A stretch of 64,000 nt of DNA from Bradyrhizobium sp. CCBAU 53340 (GCF_015291645.1 NZ_CP030055.1:2852001-2916000), one strand, 5' to 3'. Shown: positions 32,780-42,039, counted from the stretch's first letter. The notes: a model not told the origin generated them from the sequence alone. Translations and numbers: made by a program.

Positions 32780-33931
32780 ATGGACCAGATCCGCGTATGC
32801 ACTCACGCCGGACCCGGCTCGAAGCCCGTCATCAAGACGGTGCCGTGGCCGAAGGTCGGCCGCAAAGGCGCGCTGATCAAGATCGGCGCATGCGGCGTCT
32901 GCGGCACCGATCTGCATATCCTGAAAGGACATTGGCCGAAGCCGCTGCCCTGGCCGTTCACGCTCGGCCACGAGCTTGGCGGCGTCATCGTCGAATGCGG
33001 CGACGAGTTCACCGAAGACTTCATGAGCAAGCCGCTCAAGGTCGGCTCGAAAGTGATGATCCCGCCGCTGATGCCGTGCGGCAAATGCTATTATTGCATC
33101 CACTATCCGCTAGTAGCCAACAAATGCCTCACGCCGGTCTATTACGGACGCTATCTCGGCTTCGACAAGGCGCCGCATATGTGGGGCGGCTGGGCCGAAT
33201 ATGTCTATGTCGATCTCGACATGCTACCCGGCACCAAGATCTACAAATTGCCCGACGACATGTCGCTGCGGCTCGGTGCACTGTCGGAGCCGCTGACCTC
33301 CTGCATCCGCGCCTTCAACCGCGCAAGCCGCGCCGGCGGCTTCACCTGGGCCGACACCGTCGTGATCCAGGGCTCTGGCCCGATCGGCATTCTGGCGGTC
33401 GCGGCGGCGAAGGAGATGGGGGCAGGGCGCGTGATTTGCGTCGGTGCGCCGGAAGAGCCGCGGCTCAAGCTCGCGCGCGAGTTCGGCGCGGAAGCCACCG
33501 TGAACATCGAGGAGATCACATCGCCGCAAGAGCGCATCGCGCGCGTCCGCGAGATCGTCGGCGGTTTCGGCGCTGATCTCGTGATGGATTGCTCGGGCCA
33601 CCCCTCAGCCGGCCCCGAAGGCATCGAGATGCTGCGCGACGGCGGCACTTATGTGGAGATGGGCCAGTTCACCGACGCCGGCTCGATCGAGACGTCCTGG
33701 CATCGCATCTGCACCAAGGACCTCAACGTGCTGGGATCCTGGGGCTTTACCGGCAATGATCTGCCGCTCGGCGTCGACATGCTCTATCGCACGGCGAGCA
33801 AATATCCCTGGCTGAAGATGCAGACGATCTATCCGTTCACGGAGGAGGGCGTCGCGCAGGCCGTCAACGACGCGATGGCGATGAAGACGGTGAAGTCGAC
33901 CATCGTGCCCTGGCCGGATCTGGTGGAGTGA
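32780..33931 (+). CDS. zinc-dependent alcohol dehydrogenase family protein
   Basis: A 383-residue medium-chain dehydrogenase. The catalytic zinc region reads CGVCGTDLH with GHELGG downstream; the structural zinc cysteines are in CGKCYYCIHYPLVANKC, unusually with an extended loop. The Rossmann motif is GSGPIG (VVIQGSGPIGILAV). ATG 32780 is preceded by GAGGAAA. The substrate is not clear; the arrangement of Cys residues and length resemble sugar-alcohol or formaldehyde/threonine dehydrogenase-type members. It is followed by a decayed VOC gene. Confidence 0.9.
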   Translation: MDQIRVCTHAGPGSKPVIKTVPWPKVGRKGALIKIGACGVCGTDLHILKGHWPKPLPWPFTLGHELGGVIVECGDEFTEDFMSKPLKVGSKVMIPPLMPCGKCYYCIHYPLVANKCLTPVYYGRYLGFDKAPHMWGGWAEYVYVDLDMLPGTKIYKLPDDMSLRLGALSEPLTSCIRAFNRASRAGGFTWADTVVIQGSGPIGILAVAAAKEMGAGRVICVGAPEEPRLKLAREFGAEATVNIEEITSPQERIARVREIVGGFGADLVMDCSGHPSAGPEGIEMLRDGGTYVEMGQFTDAGSIETSWHRICTKDLNVLGSWGFTGNDLPLGVDMLYRTASKYPWLKMQTIYPFTEEGVAQAVNDAMAMKTVKSTIVPWPDLVE

Positions 33932-33970
33932 GGTCTCGTAGCGAGATTTTAGCCCGAGTTTGGAATAAGG

Positions 33971-34215
33971 ATGATAAACGAACCAGGCCGCACCTGCTCA
34001 TCCATCGACTACACCGTCATCTTCGTCCGCGACATGATCGCGATGCGTCGCTTCTATGAGGATGTGCTCGCTCTATCCGCGCTACGCGAGCTGTCGCCCA
34101 ACTGGATCGAGTACGGCCTGGGCAGCACACGCTGGCGCTGACAAGGCCGAGCCGGCCGAGCTGTGAACCCGGCAGGTCCACTGCCCCAAAAGTTCCACAA
34201 GGAATCCGCGAATGA
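33971..34215 (+). pseudogene. decayed VOC/glyoxalase gene fragment
   Basis: The frame from ATG 33971 reads like the N-terminus of a VOC superfamily protein (SIDYTVIFVRDMIAMRRFYEDVLAL, then SPNWIEYGLGS) and stops after 56 codons. Shifting the frame by one near 34124 restores HTLAL TRPS, then continues to a stop at 34215 without the rest of the domain. VOC domains have about 120 residues, so this is a frameshifted and truncated remnant. Confidence 0.65.
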
Positions 34216-34274
34216 TCCATGTGGAGGGGAAACTTTAGCCCAGGTTCCGGTTTTCAGTTCACGGGAGAGATATC

Positions 34275-34787
34275 GTGAAGCGAATCCTGAAACCGGTCAC
34301 CTACATCCTGGCTGCCATCTACTTTCTGGTGGATGCGGTGTTCATGGCCGTGGCGCGGCCGATCTCCCGATGGCTGGCGCAGCATTTCGAGTTCAAGCGG
34401 TTGCGCGCCTGGATCAGGTCGTTGCCGCCTTATCCGTCGCTCGCGTTGTTCTCCGTGCCCGTGATCATTCTGGAGCCGATCAAGCCGGTGGCGGCGTACC
34501 TCGTCGCGACCGGTCAGTTCCTGAGCGGGGCGGCCGCGTTCATCGGCTGCGAGCTGCTCAAGCTCGTGTTGGTCGAACGCCTGTTCCATCTGACGCGTGA
34601 CAAGCTGATGCGAATTCCGGCATTCGCGTGGGCCTATACCAGGTTCGCTGAGATGAAGGCATGGCTGCAGGCGACCGAAGCCTGGCGGGCCATCCGCGCC
34701 TTGAGCTTCGCCGCAAGAGACTATGTGGTGCGCACCAGGGCAAAGCTGACCGGCGGTGTCAGCAGGCTCGTCACCTCGAGGGATTAG
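34275..34787 (+). CDS. membrane-associated protein of unknown function
   Basis: A 170-residue protein starting at GTG 34275 behind GGGAGAG. Residues ~5-30 (PVTYILAAIYFLVDAVFMAVARP) and ~55-95 (YPSLALFSVPVIILEPIKPVAAYLVATGQFLSGAAAFIGCELLKLVLVERLF) are hydrophobic; the C-terminal half is helical and basic. It is convergent with the YkgJ gene and overlaps it by 4 bp. No domain recognised. Confidence 0.75.
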   Translation: MKRILKPVTYILAAIYFLVDAVFMAVARPISRWLAQHFEFKRLRAWIRSLPPYPSLALFSVPVIILEPIKPVAAYLVATGQFLSGAAAFIGCELLKLVLVERLFHLTRDKLMRIPAFAWAYTRFAEMKAWLQATEAWRAIRALSFAARDYVVRTRAKLTGGVSRLVTSRD

Positions 34788-35335
34788 AGCCGCGTCGCGG
34801 TCGATCTCATTCCGTCGACCTCCGGGGACGCATCAAGCTCACTTGCCTTCACCACCGTCGCACCCACCACCTTCGTGCCCTCGAGCTCCCGAACGATGCG
34901 TTCGTCGGGTCTGACAATGCCGAGGTCGAACTCGCGCTCGGGCGTGACCAGGATCATGCGCTGGCCGACCATCACGACGACCGTCATGTCGTTGCGCTCG
35001 CCTTCCTTGGCCCAGGCGCGGATATCGCTGGCGTAGGGCTCCCGACGCCACGCGTTGGGAGAGCCCGGGTCGCAGCGGATCTCGATGCCGTCCTCGGACG
35101 TCGTCAGAACCAGCTTCGAGCGGCTCGGCTTCCAGCTCGCATCGAGGAGGTCGTTGACGAGCCAGAGGCAGGCGAACGCCTCGCATTCGGCTGGCCGCCT
35201 GTCATAGATCGCGCAGCCGCGGCCGGGCTTGCAATGCGGGCACCAGGCGCTGGCCGGCTTGGCGAGTGCTTCGATAGCCATCACCTTGCAGCAGAGCGTG
35301 CAGTCGCCGCACTGACGTTCGCCCGACATGGTCAT
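34784..35335 (-). CDS. YkgJ-family cysteine cluster protein
   Basis: A 183-residue protein with the N-terminal cysteine motif CGDCTLCC and further Cys/His residues (WCPHCKPGRGC, then ECEAFACLW), the pattern of the UPF0153/YkgJ family thought to bind an Fe-S cluster or zinc. The rest has a small alpha/beta domain. ATG 35335 is chosen; ATG 35329 is close and equally possible. Function unknown. It overlaps the convergent membrane gene by 4 bp. Confidence 0.82.
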   Translation of the reverse strand: MTMSGERQCGDCTLCCKVMAIEALAKPASAWCPHCKPGRGCAIYDRRPAECEAFACLWLVNDLLDASWKPSRSKLVLTTSEDGIEIRCDPGSPNAWRREPYASDIRAWAKEGERNDMTVVVMVGQRMILVTPEREFDLGIVRPDERIVRELEGTKVVGATVVKASELDASPEVDGMRSTATRL

Positions 35336-35543
35336 ACATGCATCCCTGGCACGTCCGAATGCGTGCAATTTAAGCGAGATGACCGCGAAAGTCCGCCGTT
35401 CCGGGCCAAAACCGCGCAGAATGAGCAGGGGCGAGCGTCCCGGGCTTGTTCACCTTCTCGCCAATGCCATGCATCAAAGGCATGGTGATTTGGCCGCCAC
35501 TGGCGTAAAGAGCGTCCAAATCAAGATCATCATGGGTGTGACC

Positions 35544-35575
35544 GGGCCTTCTGCCGCGACGGCAGCATCAGGCCC
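35544..35575 (+). promoter_or_regulatory. compound hairpin upstream of the DEAD-box helicase
   Basis: GGGCCT (35544-35549) pairs with AGGCCC (35570-35575) and CTGCCG (35551-35556) with CGGCAG (35560-35565). It would form a stable stem-loop in the leader of the helicase mRNA about 45 nt before the start codon, a possible site of temperature or autoregulatory control. Confidence 0.35.
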
Positions 35576-35620
35576 TCGGCTTTCCGTTCCGCGCCCGGAC
35601 CAACCAAGGTTTTCCATCTC

Positions 35621-37630
35621 GTGTCTTTTCCGGCCCTGACCCCGCCGCTCGCCCGTGCCCTGGCCGAGCGCAATTACGATTCACCGACACCGGTTCAGCT
35701 CGCCGTGCTCGGCGAGGAGGCTGTCGACCGCGATTTGCTGGTGTCGGCCCAAACAGGCTCCGGCAAGACCGTCGCTTACGGTCTGGCCATGGCCAGGGAC
35801 CTGCTCGATGACGCCGAGCGGTTCGCGCAGGCCGACGCGCCGCTCGCTCTGATCGTCGCGCCGACCCGCGAGCTCGCCTTGCAGGTCCAGCGCGAGCTGA
35901 CCTGGCTCTATGCGAATGCTGGGGCGCGCGTCGTCTCCTGCGTCGGCGGCATGGACCCTCGCCGCGAGCAGCGCGAGCTTGCCGCCGGCGCCCACATCGT
36001 CGTCGGCACGCCCGGCCGCCTGTGCGATCATTTGCGGCGCGGCCGCCTCGACATTTCGGAATTGAAGGTCGTCGTGCTCGACGAGGCCGACGAGATGCTC
36101 AATCTCGGCTTTCGCGAGGACATGGAGTTTATCCTCGAGACCACTCCGGAGACGCGGCGCACGCTGCTGTTCTCGGCGACCTTTCCGCGCGGCATCGTGG
36201 CGCTGGCAAAACAGTATCAGCAGGATGCGTTTCGCATCGAAGTGGCGGGCGACGAAGGCGGGCACGCCGATATCGAGTATCGCGCCATCCGGGTCGCTGC
36301 AGGTGATGTCGAGCATGCGGCCGTCAATATCCTGAGGTTCTACGAGGCGCCGAGCGCGCTCGTGTTCTGCAACACGCGCGACGCCGTCCGGCATTTGCAG
36401 GCGGCGCTGCTGGAGCGCGGCTTCTCCGTGGTCGCTCTGTCGGGCGAGTTGACGCAGAACGAGCGCACGTTGGCGCTTCAGTCGCTCCGGGACGGGCGCG
36501 CCCGCGTTTGTGTCGCGACGGACGTTGCCGCCCGCGGCATCGATCTGCCGAGCCTCGACCTCGTCATTCATGCCGACCTGCCGAACGACCCTGAAGTGAT
36601 GCAGCATCGCTCGGGCCGCACCGGACGCGCGGGCCGCAAGGGTACAAGCGTGCTGCTGGTGCCGCCAGCCCGGCGCCGTCGTGCAGAGTTGCTGCTCAAT
36701 CTGTCAGGCACCGAGGCTGTCTGGGGTTTGGCACCGCAGGCCGACGAGATCCGCAAGCTCGATCATGAGCGCATGAAGGACGTGTTGTTCACCGAGGAGA
36801 CGACATCAGACGATCTGGAGTTGGCGAAGGCCCTGCTGGCCGAGCGCTCGGCCGAGGAGATCGCCGCCGCGCTCGCGCGGCTCTATCGTGCGCGGCTGCC
36901 GTCGCCTGAGGACATCATCGATCCCGGCGAGGATCGCGGACGGCGCGAACATCGCAGCCGCGACGATCGTGCATCGCGCGGCGACGATCGCTCCGAGCGG
37001 CCTCGCGCCAAAACGGGCAAGGGATCGTCGAAGCATGGCATGACCGAGCCCACCGTCTGGTTCCGGGCCGCGATCGGGCGTCGCAAGAATGCCGAGGCGC
37101 GCTGGCTGCTGCCGATGATCTGCCGCCGCGGCGGCATCGACAAGCGCGACATCGGCGCGATCAAGATCATGGACACCACGACCGAGTTCGAGATTTCCGA
37201 GCGCGTCGCGGACGCCTTCGCCGTCAAGATCAAGCGCCCGGACAAGGAGGATAGCATCCGCATCGAGCCGATGACGGGTGCGCCGCAAGCGAAGGCGCCG
37301 GCGGAAAAAGGCTCACGTGCTCCGCTGCGCGATGAAGGAGACGACGATCACGTCGTTCGTCGCAGCGACGATCCGTGGAACGCGGACGAGCCGAAGTCGC
37401 ACGACAGGCCGCGCGGAAAGGCTGAAGCCATGCACCAGGGCAAGGCACACGCCAAGCCTCAAGTTAAGCCCCACGGTAAGCCCCACGACGGCGGCAAATT
37501 CGGCAAGCCGGCCTTCGGGAAGAAGAACAAGAAGTTGGGAAACAAATCCGGTGACGCCAAATATGCCCCGTCGGTCACCGAATGGCCGGGTGCCTCCAGG
37601 GAGAAGAAAAAGAAGAAGCGCCGCGGCTGA
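35621..37630 (+). CDS. DEAD-box ATP-dependent RNA helicase (DeaD/CsdA-like)
   Basis: A 669-residue helicase. Q motif SPTPVQ, Walker A AQTGSGKT (~43), PTRELALQ, GTPGR, the DEAD box in VVLDEADEMLN (~152), SAT, and the C-terminal helicase motifs RGIDLP and HRSGRTGRAGR are all present. A DbpA-type RNA-binding domain follows near 475-560, then a basic, repetitive tail (GKAHAKPQVKPHGKPHDGGKFGKP, KKKKKRRG). This domain order is that of DeaD, which assists ribosome assembly and cold adaptation. Start is GTG at 35621. Confidence 0.92.
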   Translation: MSFPALTPPLARALAERNYDSPTPVQLAVLGEEAVDRDLLVSAQTGSGKTVAYGLAMARDLLDDAERFAQADAPLALIVAPTRELALQVQRELTWLYANAGARVVSCVGGMDPRREQRELAAGAHIVVGTPGRLCDHLRRGRLDISELKVVVLDEADEMLNLGFREDMEFILETTPETRRTLLFSATFPRGIVALAKQYQQDAFRIEVAGDEGGHADIEYRAIRVAAGDVEHAAVNILRFYEAPSALVFCNTRDAVRHLQAALLERGFSVVALSGELTQNERTLALQSLRDGRARVCVATDVAARGIDLPSLDLVIHADLPNDPEVMQHRSGRTGRAGRKGTSVLLVPPARRRRAELLLNLSGTEAVWGLAPQADEIRKLDHERMKDVLFTEETTSDDLELAKALLAERSAEEIAAALARLYRARLPSPEDIIDPGEDRGRREHRSRDDRASRGDDRSERPRAKTGKGSSKHGMTEPTVWFRAAIGRRKNAEARWLLPMICRRGGIDKRDIGAIKIMDTTTEFEISERVADAFAVKIKRPDKEDSIRIEPMTGAPQAKAPAEKGSRAPLRDEGDDDHVVRRSDDPWNADEPKSHDRPRGKAEAMHQGKAHAKPQVKPHGKPHDGGKFGKPAFGKKNKKLGNKSGDAKYAPSVTEWPGASREKKKKKRRG

Positions 37631-37705
37631 ACTGCCGCTGGTTGCGGACGGCAACGATGCCGCCGGATTGCACCGGCGACATCATCTGAAAAGCCAGCTG
37701 TGAGC

Positions 37706-38005
37706 TCAGCGTCCGCCGCCGCCACCGCCGCCTCCGCCACCTCCACCGCCGCCACCACCGGCGTCACGCATGGCGGAGCTGTAGCGCGGGTCGGACTGCT
37801 TCATGTAGGTCGGCGAGGTATCGCGGTCTAGGCGAATGACGAGGCGCCGTCCGGGGCTCGGCTCTTGCAGGTTGATCCCGCAGCTTTCGAACAAGCCGAG
37901 GTCGCAGCCATAGGTTCGCAACTGCGCCGCGTTGGCACTGGTTGCGGTGAATGCGGTCGTCGCAGCAAATGCAATCAAAGCAATTTTGGGCAATGTGAGT
38001 TTCAT
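37706..38005 (-). CDS. small secreted protein with poly-Gly tail
   Basis: A 99-residue exported protein. Signal peptide LPKIALIAFAATTAFTATSANAA is followed by a short domain with a pair of cysteines (GCDLGLFESC) and ends in 16 consecutive glycines and Arg. The glycine codons form a near-perfect GGN repeat at 37712-37759. ATG 38005 is used; a longer frame starts at 38050. Function unknown. Confidence 0.7.
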   Translation of the reverse strand: MKLTLPKIALIAFAATTAFTATSANAAQLRTYGCDLGLFESCGINLQEPSPGRRLVIRLDRDTSPTYMKQSDPRYSSAMRDAGGGGGGGGGGGGGGGGR

Positions 38006-38140
38006 GGAAATTCTCCAGCCTCGGTTTTGCGAGACCGGAACGGCTCGCACAGTCCTTCGACGGAGGCTGATCGAAACCGGTTCGAGGCTTGTTCGAGGCT
38101 TGGCTTCACGCCCGCGTGAGGAGCTGCAACCTGGTAGGGG

Positions 38141-38644
38141 CTACGTGGCGAGATCGCGCAGCATGTAGGTCGCGCTTGCGCCATAGGCTGCGAGCTTGGC
38201 ACGTAGCGCCGAGTCCGGTGTGACGGCATGAAATCCGAGATGCTCCCACATCGGGCGCGTGGTGTAGACCGAGACCAGCGCCAGCGTCGCGATGCCTGAT
38301 TGGCGCGCGAGCGTTTCGATCGTTGCGACATAAGCGCGCGCCACGCCGCCGCGGAAGCCGGGCAGCACGGCGATATCGTGCACATAGAGGCACTCCGCAG
38401 CCTCCGGCAAACGATGCAGGAAGCCGTCGAGCGGCGGGATCTGGTGTTGCATCCAGGGATGCGTAAGGCCGTAGCCGGCGATCTCATGTCCCGCGGCAAG
38501 CACACAGCAGCCGTCAGGATAGAGCCGCATCTTTTCTGCGAACACGTCGGGGCGCTCAGGGAGATCAGGGTGAATCCGCGCCGCGATCGCGCCGATCGCG
38601 GGAAGATCGCCGGCGTGTGCCCGGCGCCAATGCGGCTTGGTCAT
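38141..38644 (-). CDS. GNAT-family N-acetyltransferase
   Basis: A 167-residue acetyltransferase. Motif A with the acetyl-CoA loop reads LYVHDIAVLPGFRGGVARAYVATIE (~90-115) and motif B ends in MWEHLGF. Fold and length match single-domain GNAT enzymes. ATG 38644 is preferred over GTG 38665. Acceptor substrate unknown. Confidence 0.85.
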   Translation of the reverse strand: MTKPHWRRAHAGDLPAIGAIAARIHPDLPERPDVFAEKMRLYPDGCCVLAAGHEIAGYGLTHPWMQHQIPPLDGFLHRLPEAAECLYVHDIAVLPGFRGGVARAYVATIETLARQSGIATLALVSVYTTRPMWEHLGFHAVTPDSALRAKLAAYGASATYMLRDLAT

Positions 38645-38797
38645 CTGATGTTCCGTATCAACCACCGCAATTTATTCCGTTGCCTTGGCGCGCGCAGCCA
38701 AAAATATCTTTGCCGGCCTTCGAGGAATAGTGCGCGCGGTGCGGCGTCCTACCCATGCAAGTCAATTTTGCTGGCCAATTGTATGACAGGAGACACC

Positions 38798-39187
38798 ATG
38801 ACGACATCTTCGATCCGCCTCGCGCTCACGCTCGTTGCGTCCCTCGCGATCACATCTGCTGCGTTCGCCGCACCGCCGACCAAGACCGGCAAGACCGACA
38901 AGGGCAACGTGCTGACCGACGCCAAGGGCATGTCGCTCTACACCTTTGACAAGGATATGGATGGCAAGTCGGCCTGCAACGGCCCGTGTGCGACAAACTG
39001 GCCGGCGCTGAAGGCCGAGGCCAGCGACGCGCCGGGCGACGGCTACACCATCATCACCCGCGATGACGGCTCCAAGCAGTGGGCCCACAAGGGCAAGCCG
39101 CTCTACACCTTTGCAAAGGACACCAAGCCCGGCGACATCACCGGCGACGGTTTCCTGAATGGTGCCTGGCATCTGGCGATGCCGTGA
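38798..39187 (+). CDS. secreted repeat protein (COG4315 type)
   Basis: A 129-residue exported protein. Signal RLALTLVASLAITSAAFA is followed by two copies of the secreted lipoprotein-repeat motif: GMSLYTFDKDMDGKSACNGPCATNWPAL, and GKPLYTFAKDTKPGDITGDGFLNGAWHL. Both carry the LYTF(x)KD core of the PF03640-type repeat; the first also has the paired Cys pattern. Function is not established; related proteins are often induced by stress. ATG 38798 follows AGGAGA. Confidence 0.9.
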   Translation: MTTSSIRLALTLVASLAITSAAFAAPPTKTGKTDKGNVLTDAKGMSLYTFDKDMDGKSACNGPCATNWPALKAEASDAPGDGYTIITRDDGSKQWAHKGKPLYTFAKDTKPGDITGDGFLNGAWHLAMP

Positions 39188-39540
39188 TGGATTGATAGCG
39201 AGGGGCCGGGCATCGCCGGTGCAGGCGGTGTCCGGCACCCACGCCGGAACTGATCTCAGGTTGGCGTGTACGCCCGCAACAACTTCAAAGATGCAAAATG
39301 CAGTCTGCGCCGCTTCGCCGCATGAGTTGATTTAATTTACGCCGAGAGTCCGAAAGCGAACCGAACCCCAGACTTTCGTCGGTCATAGTCGGCTCAGCAA
39401 GGGGCGGGGGCGGTTATCCGCAGCAACAATCCTACCGCATTGAGAGTGGGAGTACTGGTGTCCCGGTGCCGCAGGCACTGCTGGATGCCTCGGGGAGTCT
39501 TCAATCCATTATCTAGTTTCGCTTGAGAGGATGAAAGCCC
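39188..39540. other. intergenic region before the phasin gene
   Basis: About 350 bp. A hairpin at 39205-39236 (GCCGGGCATCGCC pairing with GGCGGTGTCCGGC, two G-U pairs) may end the upstream transcript. The rest should hold the phasin promoter; I see no clear dyad or small gene. Confidence 0.4.
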
Positions 39541-40026
39541 GTGAGTGATGCCAATCTGAACGCCGATACGAATGCCGCTCCGCAGAACGGAGGAGCCAAT
39601 GGAAGCGCAAAGCTCCAGTTCGACGTACCGTTCTTCAACATGCAGACGATCTTCGGCAACCTCGCCGAACAGGGCGCGACACGGGCCCAGGCAAATTTTG
39701 CGCAGATCAAGGCGACCTCCGAGGAGATGACCGCAGCTCTCTGCGATGCCTGCTCGACCAATGCCAGGCGGGCCGCCGACTACCGCAGCAAGCTCATCGA
39801 GATATCCCACGTCAACACCACTTCCACGCTCGAATTCATTTCCCAGCTTGTCGATGCGAGGTCGTTTGCCGATCTCGTAGATCTCTCCACCGCCCACAGT
39901 CGAAGGATCCTCGAAACAGCTTCGGCCCAGAATTGCGAGCTCTGGGATCTCGCTCAGAAGGCTGCGACCGAAACGGCTGAGCCGATCAAGCAGAGCTTGA
40001 ACCGGGTTTTGCGTAGCGCTGCTTGA
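39541..40026 (+). CDS. phasin family protein
   Basis: A 161-residue mostly helical protein of the phasin_2 type. A short disordered N-terminus (SDANLNADTNAAPQNGGANGS) precedes the amphipathic helices ~30-150. Phasins coat polyhydroxyalkanoate granules or bind their precursor surfaces. The start is GTG at 39541 with GAGAGGATG upstream. No PHA synthesis genes adjoin in this window. Confidence 0.85.
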   Translation: MSDANLNADTNAAPQNGGANGSAKLQFDVPFFNMQTIFGNLAEQGATRAQANFAQIKATSEEMTAALCDACSTNARRAADYRSKLIEISHVNTTSTLEFISQLVDARSFADLVDLSTAHSRRILETASAQNCELWDLAQKAATETAEPIKQSLNRVLRSAA

Positions 40027-40141
40027 ATCGAAGCGGTTGGCCGCGCGGACCGGCTGGATGAGCGTCTTCGCAAGAAGAGATGCCGTCCAGCCGGTTGCGG
40101 GCCATCATAATCGAGGTGATGCCAATCTGGAGGAAATCAGG

Positions 40142-40369
40142 ATGGGTATGGTCATGATCAAGTGCCCGGAAACGGGAAGCGCCATTCCGACGGGCATCGA
40201 GATGGATGATGAAAGGTTCCGGTGCAGCACGGTGTTCTTCTCGCGCACCTATTGCAGGATGTGCGCCGCGACGCACGAATGGTTCGCCAGAGAGGCGTGG
40301 GTTTACGAGTCAGTCTTGGCGAATGGTGGGTCCGGAGGGAGGCCGCCGAGCCGCGCCGGTGCGGCGTGA
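40142..40369 (+). CDS. small Cys-containing protein
   Basis: A 75-residue protein behind a strong GGAGGAAA ribosome binding site. The N-terminal half reads MIKCPETGSAIPTGIEMDDERFR and then has a CRMC pair (SRTYCRMCAATHEWF), resembling a small zinc-ribbon-like fold with cysteines at two ends. The last 22 codons overlap the convergent Crp-family gene by 67 bp. Function unknown; I recall similar small proteins in Bradyrhizobium. Confidence 0.65.
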   Translation: MGMVMIKCPETGSAIPTGIEMDDERFRCSTVFFSRTYCRMCAATHEWFAREAWVYESVLANGGSGGRPPSRAGAA

Positions 40370-41091
40370 AGCAGCCTTGGTGCATCCTGGGAAATGATCC
40401 GATCGATCCTGCGGCTCATCACCTTGTAGCACTCACAGGCGACGGCCTCGAGCCGATGCCTGTCGATCTCGAGCTGGCCGCGCCGGCTGGATTTGATCGC
40501 CCGTGATGTTCTGAGCGCGCTCACCACGTGCGTGACCGTGGTGCGCCGGACCCCGAGCAATTCCGACAGCGTCTCCTGCGTTAAGGACAGGACGTCACCA
40601 CCGTCGGTCCGGTCGTGGATGTGCAGAAGCCAGCGGGCGAGGCGCGCTTCGACGGAATGCAGCGCATTGCAGGCCGCGACGTGCTGGAATTGCGTGAGCA
40701 GCGCCCTGGTGAGAAGCTGAATCGAATTGGCGATGGCGGGACTGCGTTCGAGCGCCATGTGAAATCTCGCGGGCGAAATCTGTAGCGCTGTCCCCGCCAC
40801 GCGGACGACGGCGGTCATGGGTGATCGGGTCGGGGCGAGCGCTGTCATCAGCCCGATGCTCCCTTCGTTGCCGATCACGGCAGTTGCCGCCGTCTGTCCG
40901 TTCGGCAGCTCCATGATGAGGGCGATCGCGCCGGTGCAGGGAAACCAGAGATGCTCGACCTTGTCGCCCGACCGAACCAGGACTGTGTCGTGTGGGAGTG
41001 GTACTTTCCGCAAGTGCGGTGCAAGCAACGCGAAGTCCGCCGGCGGTAACGCAGCTAACAGGCGATTGCCAACTCTAGTCGCGTGCTCCAT
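40303..41091 (-). CDS. Crp/Fnr-family transcriptional regulator
   Basis: A 262-residue regulator. A cyclic-nucleotide-binding-type beta-roll covers ~15-130, and the C-terminal winged helix has recognition helix sequence ELLGVRRTTVTHVVSALRTSRAI (~175-200). There is no FNR-type cysteine cluster at the N-terminus and the cNMP-binding Arg/Glu pattern is not complete, so the ligand is unknown. ATG 41091 is preferred over an upstream frame. The 3' end overlaps the convergent small gene by 67 bp. Confidence 0.85.
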   Translation of the reverse strand: MEHATRVGNRLLAALPPADFALLAPHLRKVPLPHDTVLVRSGDKVEHLWFPCTGAIALIMELPNGQTAATAVIGNEGSIGLMTALAPTRSPMTAVVRVAGTALQISPARFHMALERSPAIANSIQLLTRALLTQFQHVAACNALHSVEARLARWLLHIHDRTDGGDVLSLTQETLSELLGVRRTTVTHVVSALRTSRAIKSSRRGQLEIDRHRLEAVACECYKVMSRRIDRIISQDAPRLLHAAPARLGGLPPDPPFAKTDS

Positions 41092-41287
41092 CACGGGAAT
41101 CGTCCCTGGACGGAGGCCCGGCAGATGCAGCTTCACCGGCCGAGCCGCGTGGCCGCTTGCCCATAGTGGACTGGGCAAACGCACCTTGAATGTTAAGGTT
41201 CCAGTGACGGATTGCAGGTCCGCGCGCAACTATGACCGGACGCATTGGGCTGCTTGCGATGCTGCGCGTCGGACGCGAGGGCTGGTC

Positions 41288-41842
41288 CTAACGCAGCCCC
41301 TCATACACCATCAGCCCGCGTGCGACCTGCAGTTTGCGGATCGCGCGCGGCAGCAGCTTCTCGGGCTGGTGCAGGTAGCGCCAGGAGGTGACGGTGAACG
41401 GGCCGAGCGCGCCGCATTCGTCGTCGAACGGCGCGAGCACGCCGGTCACGCTGACCGGCGTGTGCGGGCGGGCGTTGAAGGGCAGCAGCAGCAGTTCGAG
41501 ATGGGCCTTGCTGCCGTCCTCGCGCTGCGCGGTGAGGCCGGCGATCGCACCCAGCGTCTCGTCGGCGACGATGGTCGTGATCTCCTCGATCTCGCCGCGG
41601 CTGCCTTCCGTGAACAGCGCGGCGAAGCCCTGGTCCTTGAGATCGACGCCTGCGAGTGCGCAGACGCGGGTGCCGGCGACGCGGAACGGAAAGCCGAGTT
41701 TTGGCTCGCACGACAGCACGAAGATGTCGCCCAGCAGCTCGCGCACGGCGGCCGGGTCGATATCGGCCCGGTCGGGGGCTCGCGCGCTGCCGCGCTTTTT
41801 GTCCCAATATGCGAAGAACGCGCGGCTCGATGGATGTTTCAT
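41288..41842 (-). CDS. PAS_5 domain protein
   Basis: A 184-residue protein. Residues ~10-150 match the PAS_5 layout common in Rhizobiales (FFAYWDKKRG start, then GDIFVLSCEPKLGFPFRVAGTRVCALAGVDLKDQGF). There is no output domain. ATG 41842 is the annotated start. Such proteins usually act as small sensory or adaptor modules; partner unknown. Confidence 0.85.
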   Translation of the reverse strand: MKHPSSRAFFAYWDKKRGSARAPDRADIDPAAVRELLGDIFVLSCEPKLGFPFRVAGTRVCALAGVDLKDQGFAALFTEGSRGEIEEITTIVADETLGAIAGLTAQREDGSKAHLELLLLPFNARPHTPVSVTGVLAPFDDECGALGPFTVTSWRYLHQPEKLLPRAIRKLQVARGLMVYEGLR

Positions 41843-41990
41843 GACTGACGCTCACTCTCGGCGCAACCTCGTGGGACAAACCTGTCCCGCTTCAGCGCAC
41901 CTGAGATCCCTTTGATGTTGTGCAGGAGGGGAATTGCAGCGTCCATGCCGCGGGGGCGTTTTCAGCCCGTTACGCGCCGCCTTTGTGTCG

Positions 41991-42006
41991 TTAACGTTAA
42001 ATTAAC
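41991..42006 (+). promoter_or_regulatory. CtrA-type box upstream of the candidate small RNA
   Basis: TTAA (41991-41994), seven bases, then TTAAC (42002-42006) is an exact match to the CtrA consensus TTAA-N7-TTAAC. It sits about 30-50 bp upstream of the first hairpin of the candidate RNA at 42045-42220 and could overlap its -35 region. Confidence 0.55.
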
Positions 42007-42039
42007 TATGCGCTTTCGCCCTGCCTCGCGGCTGCTATG

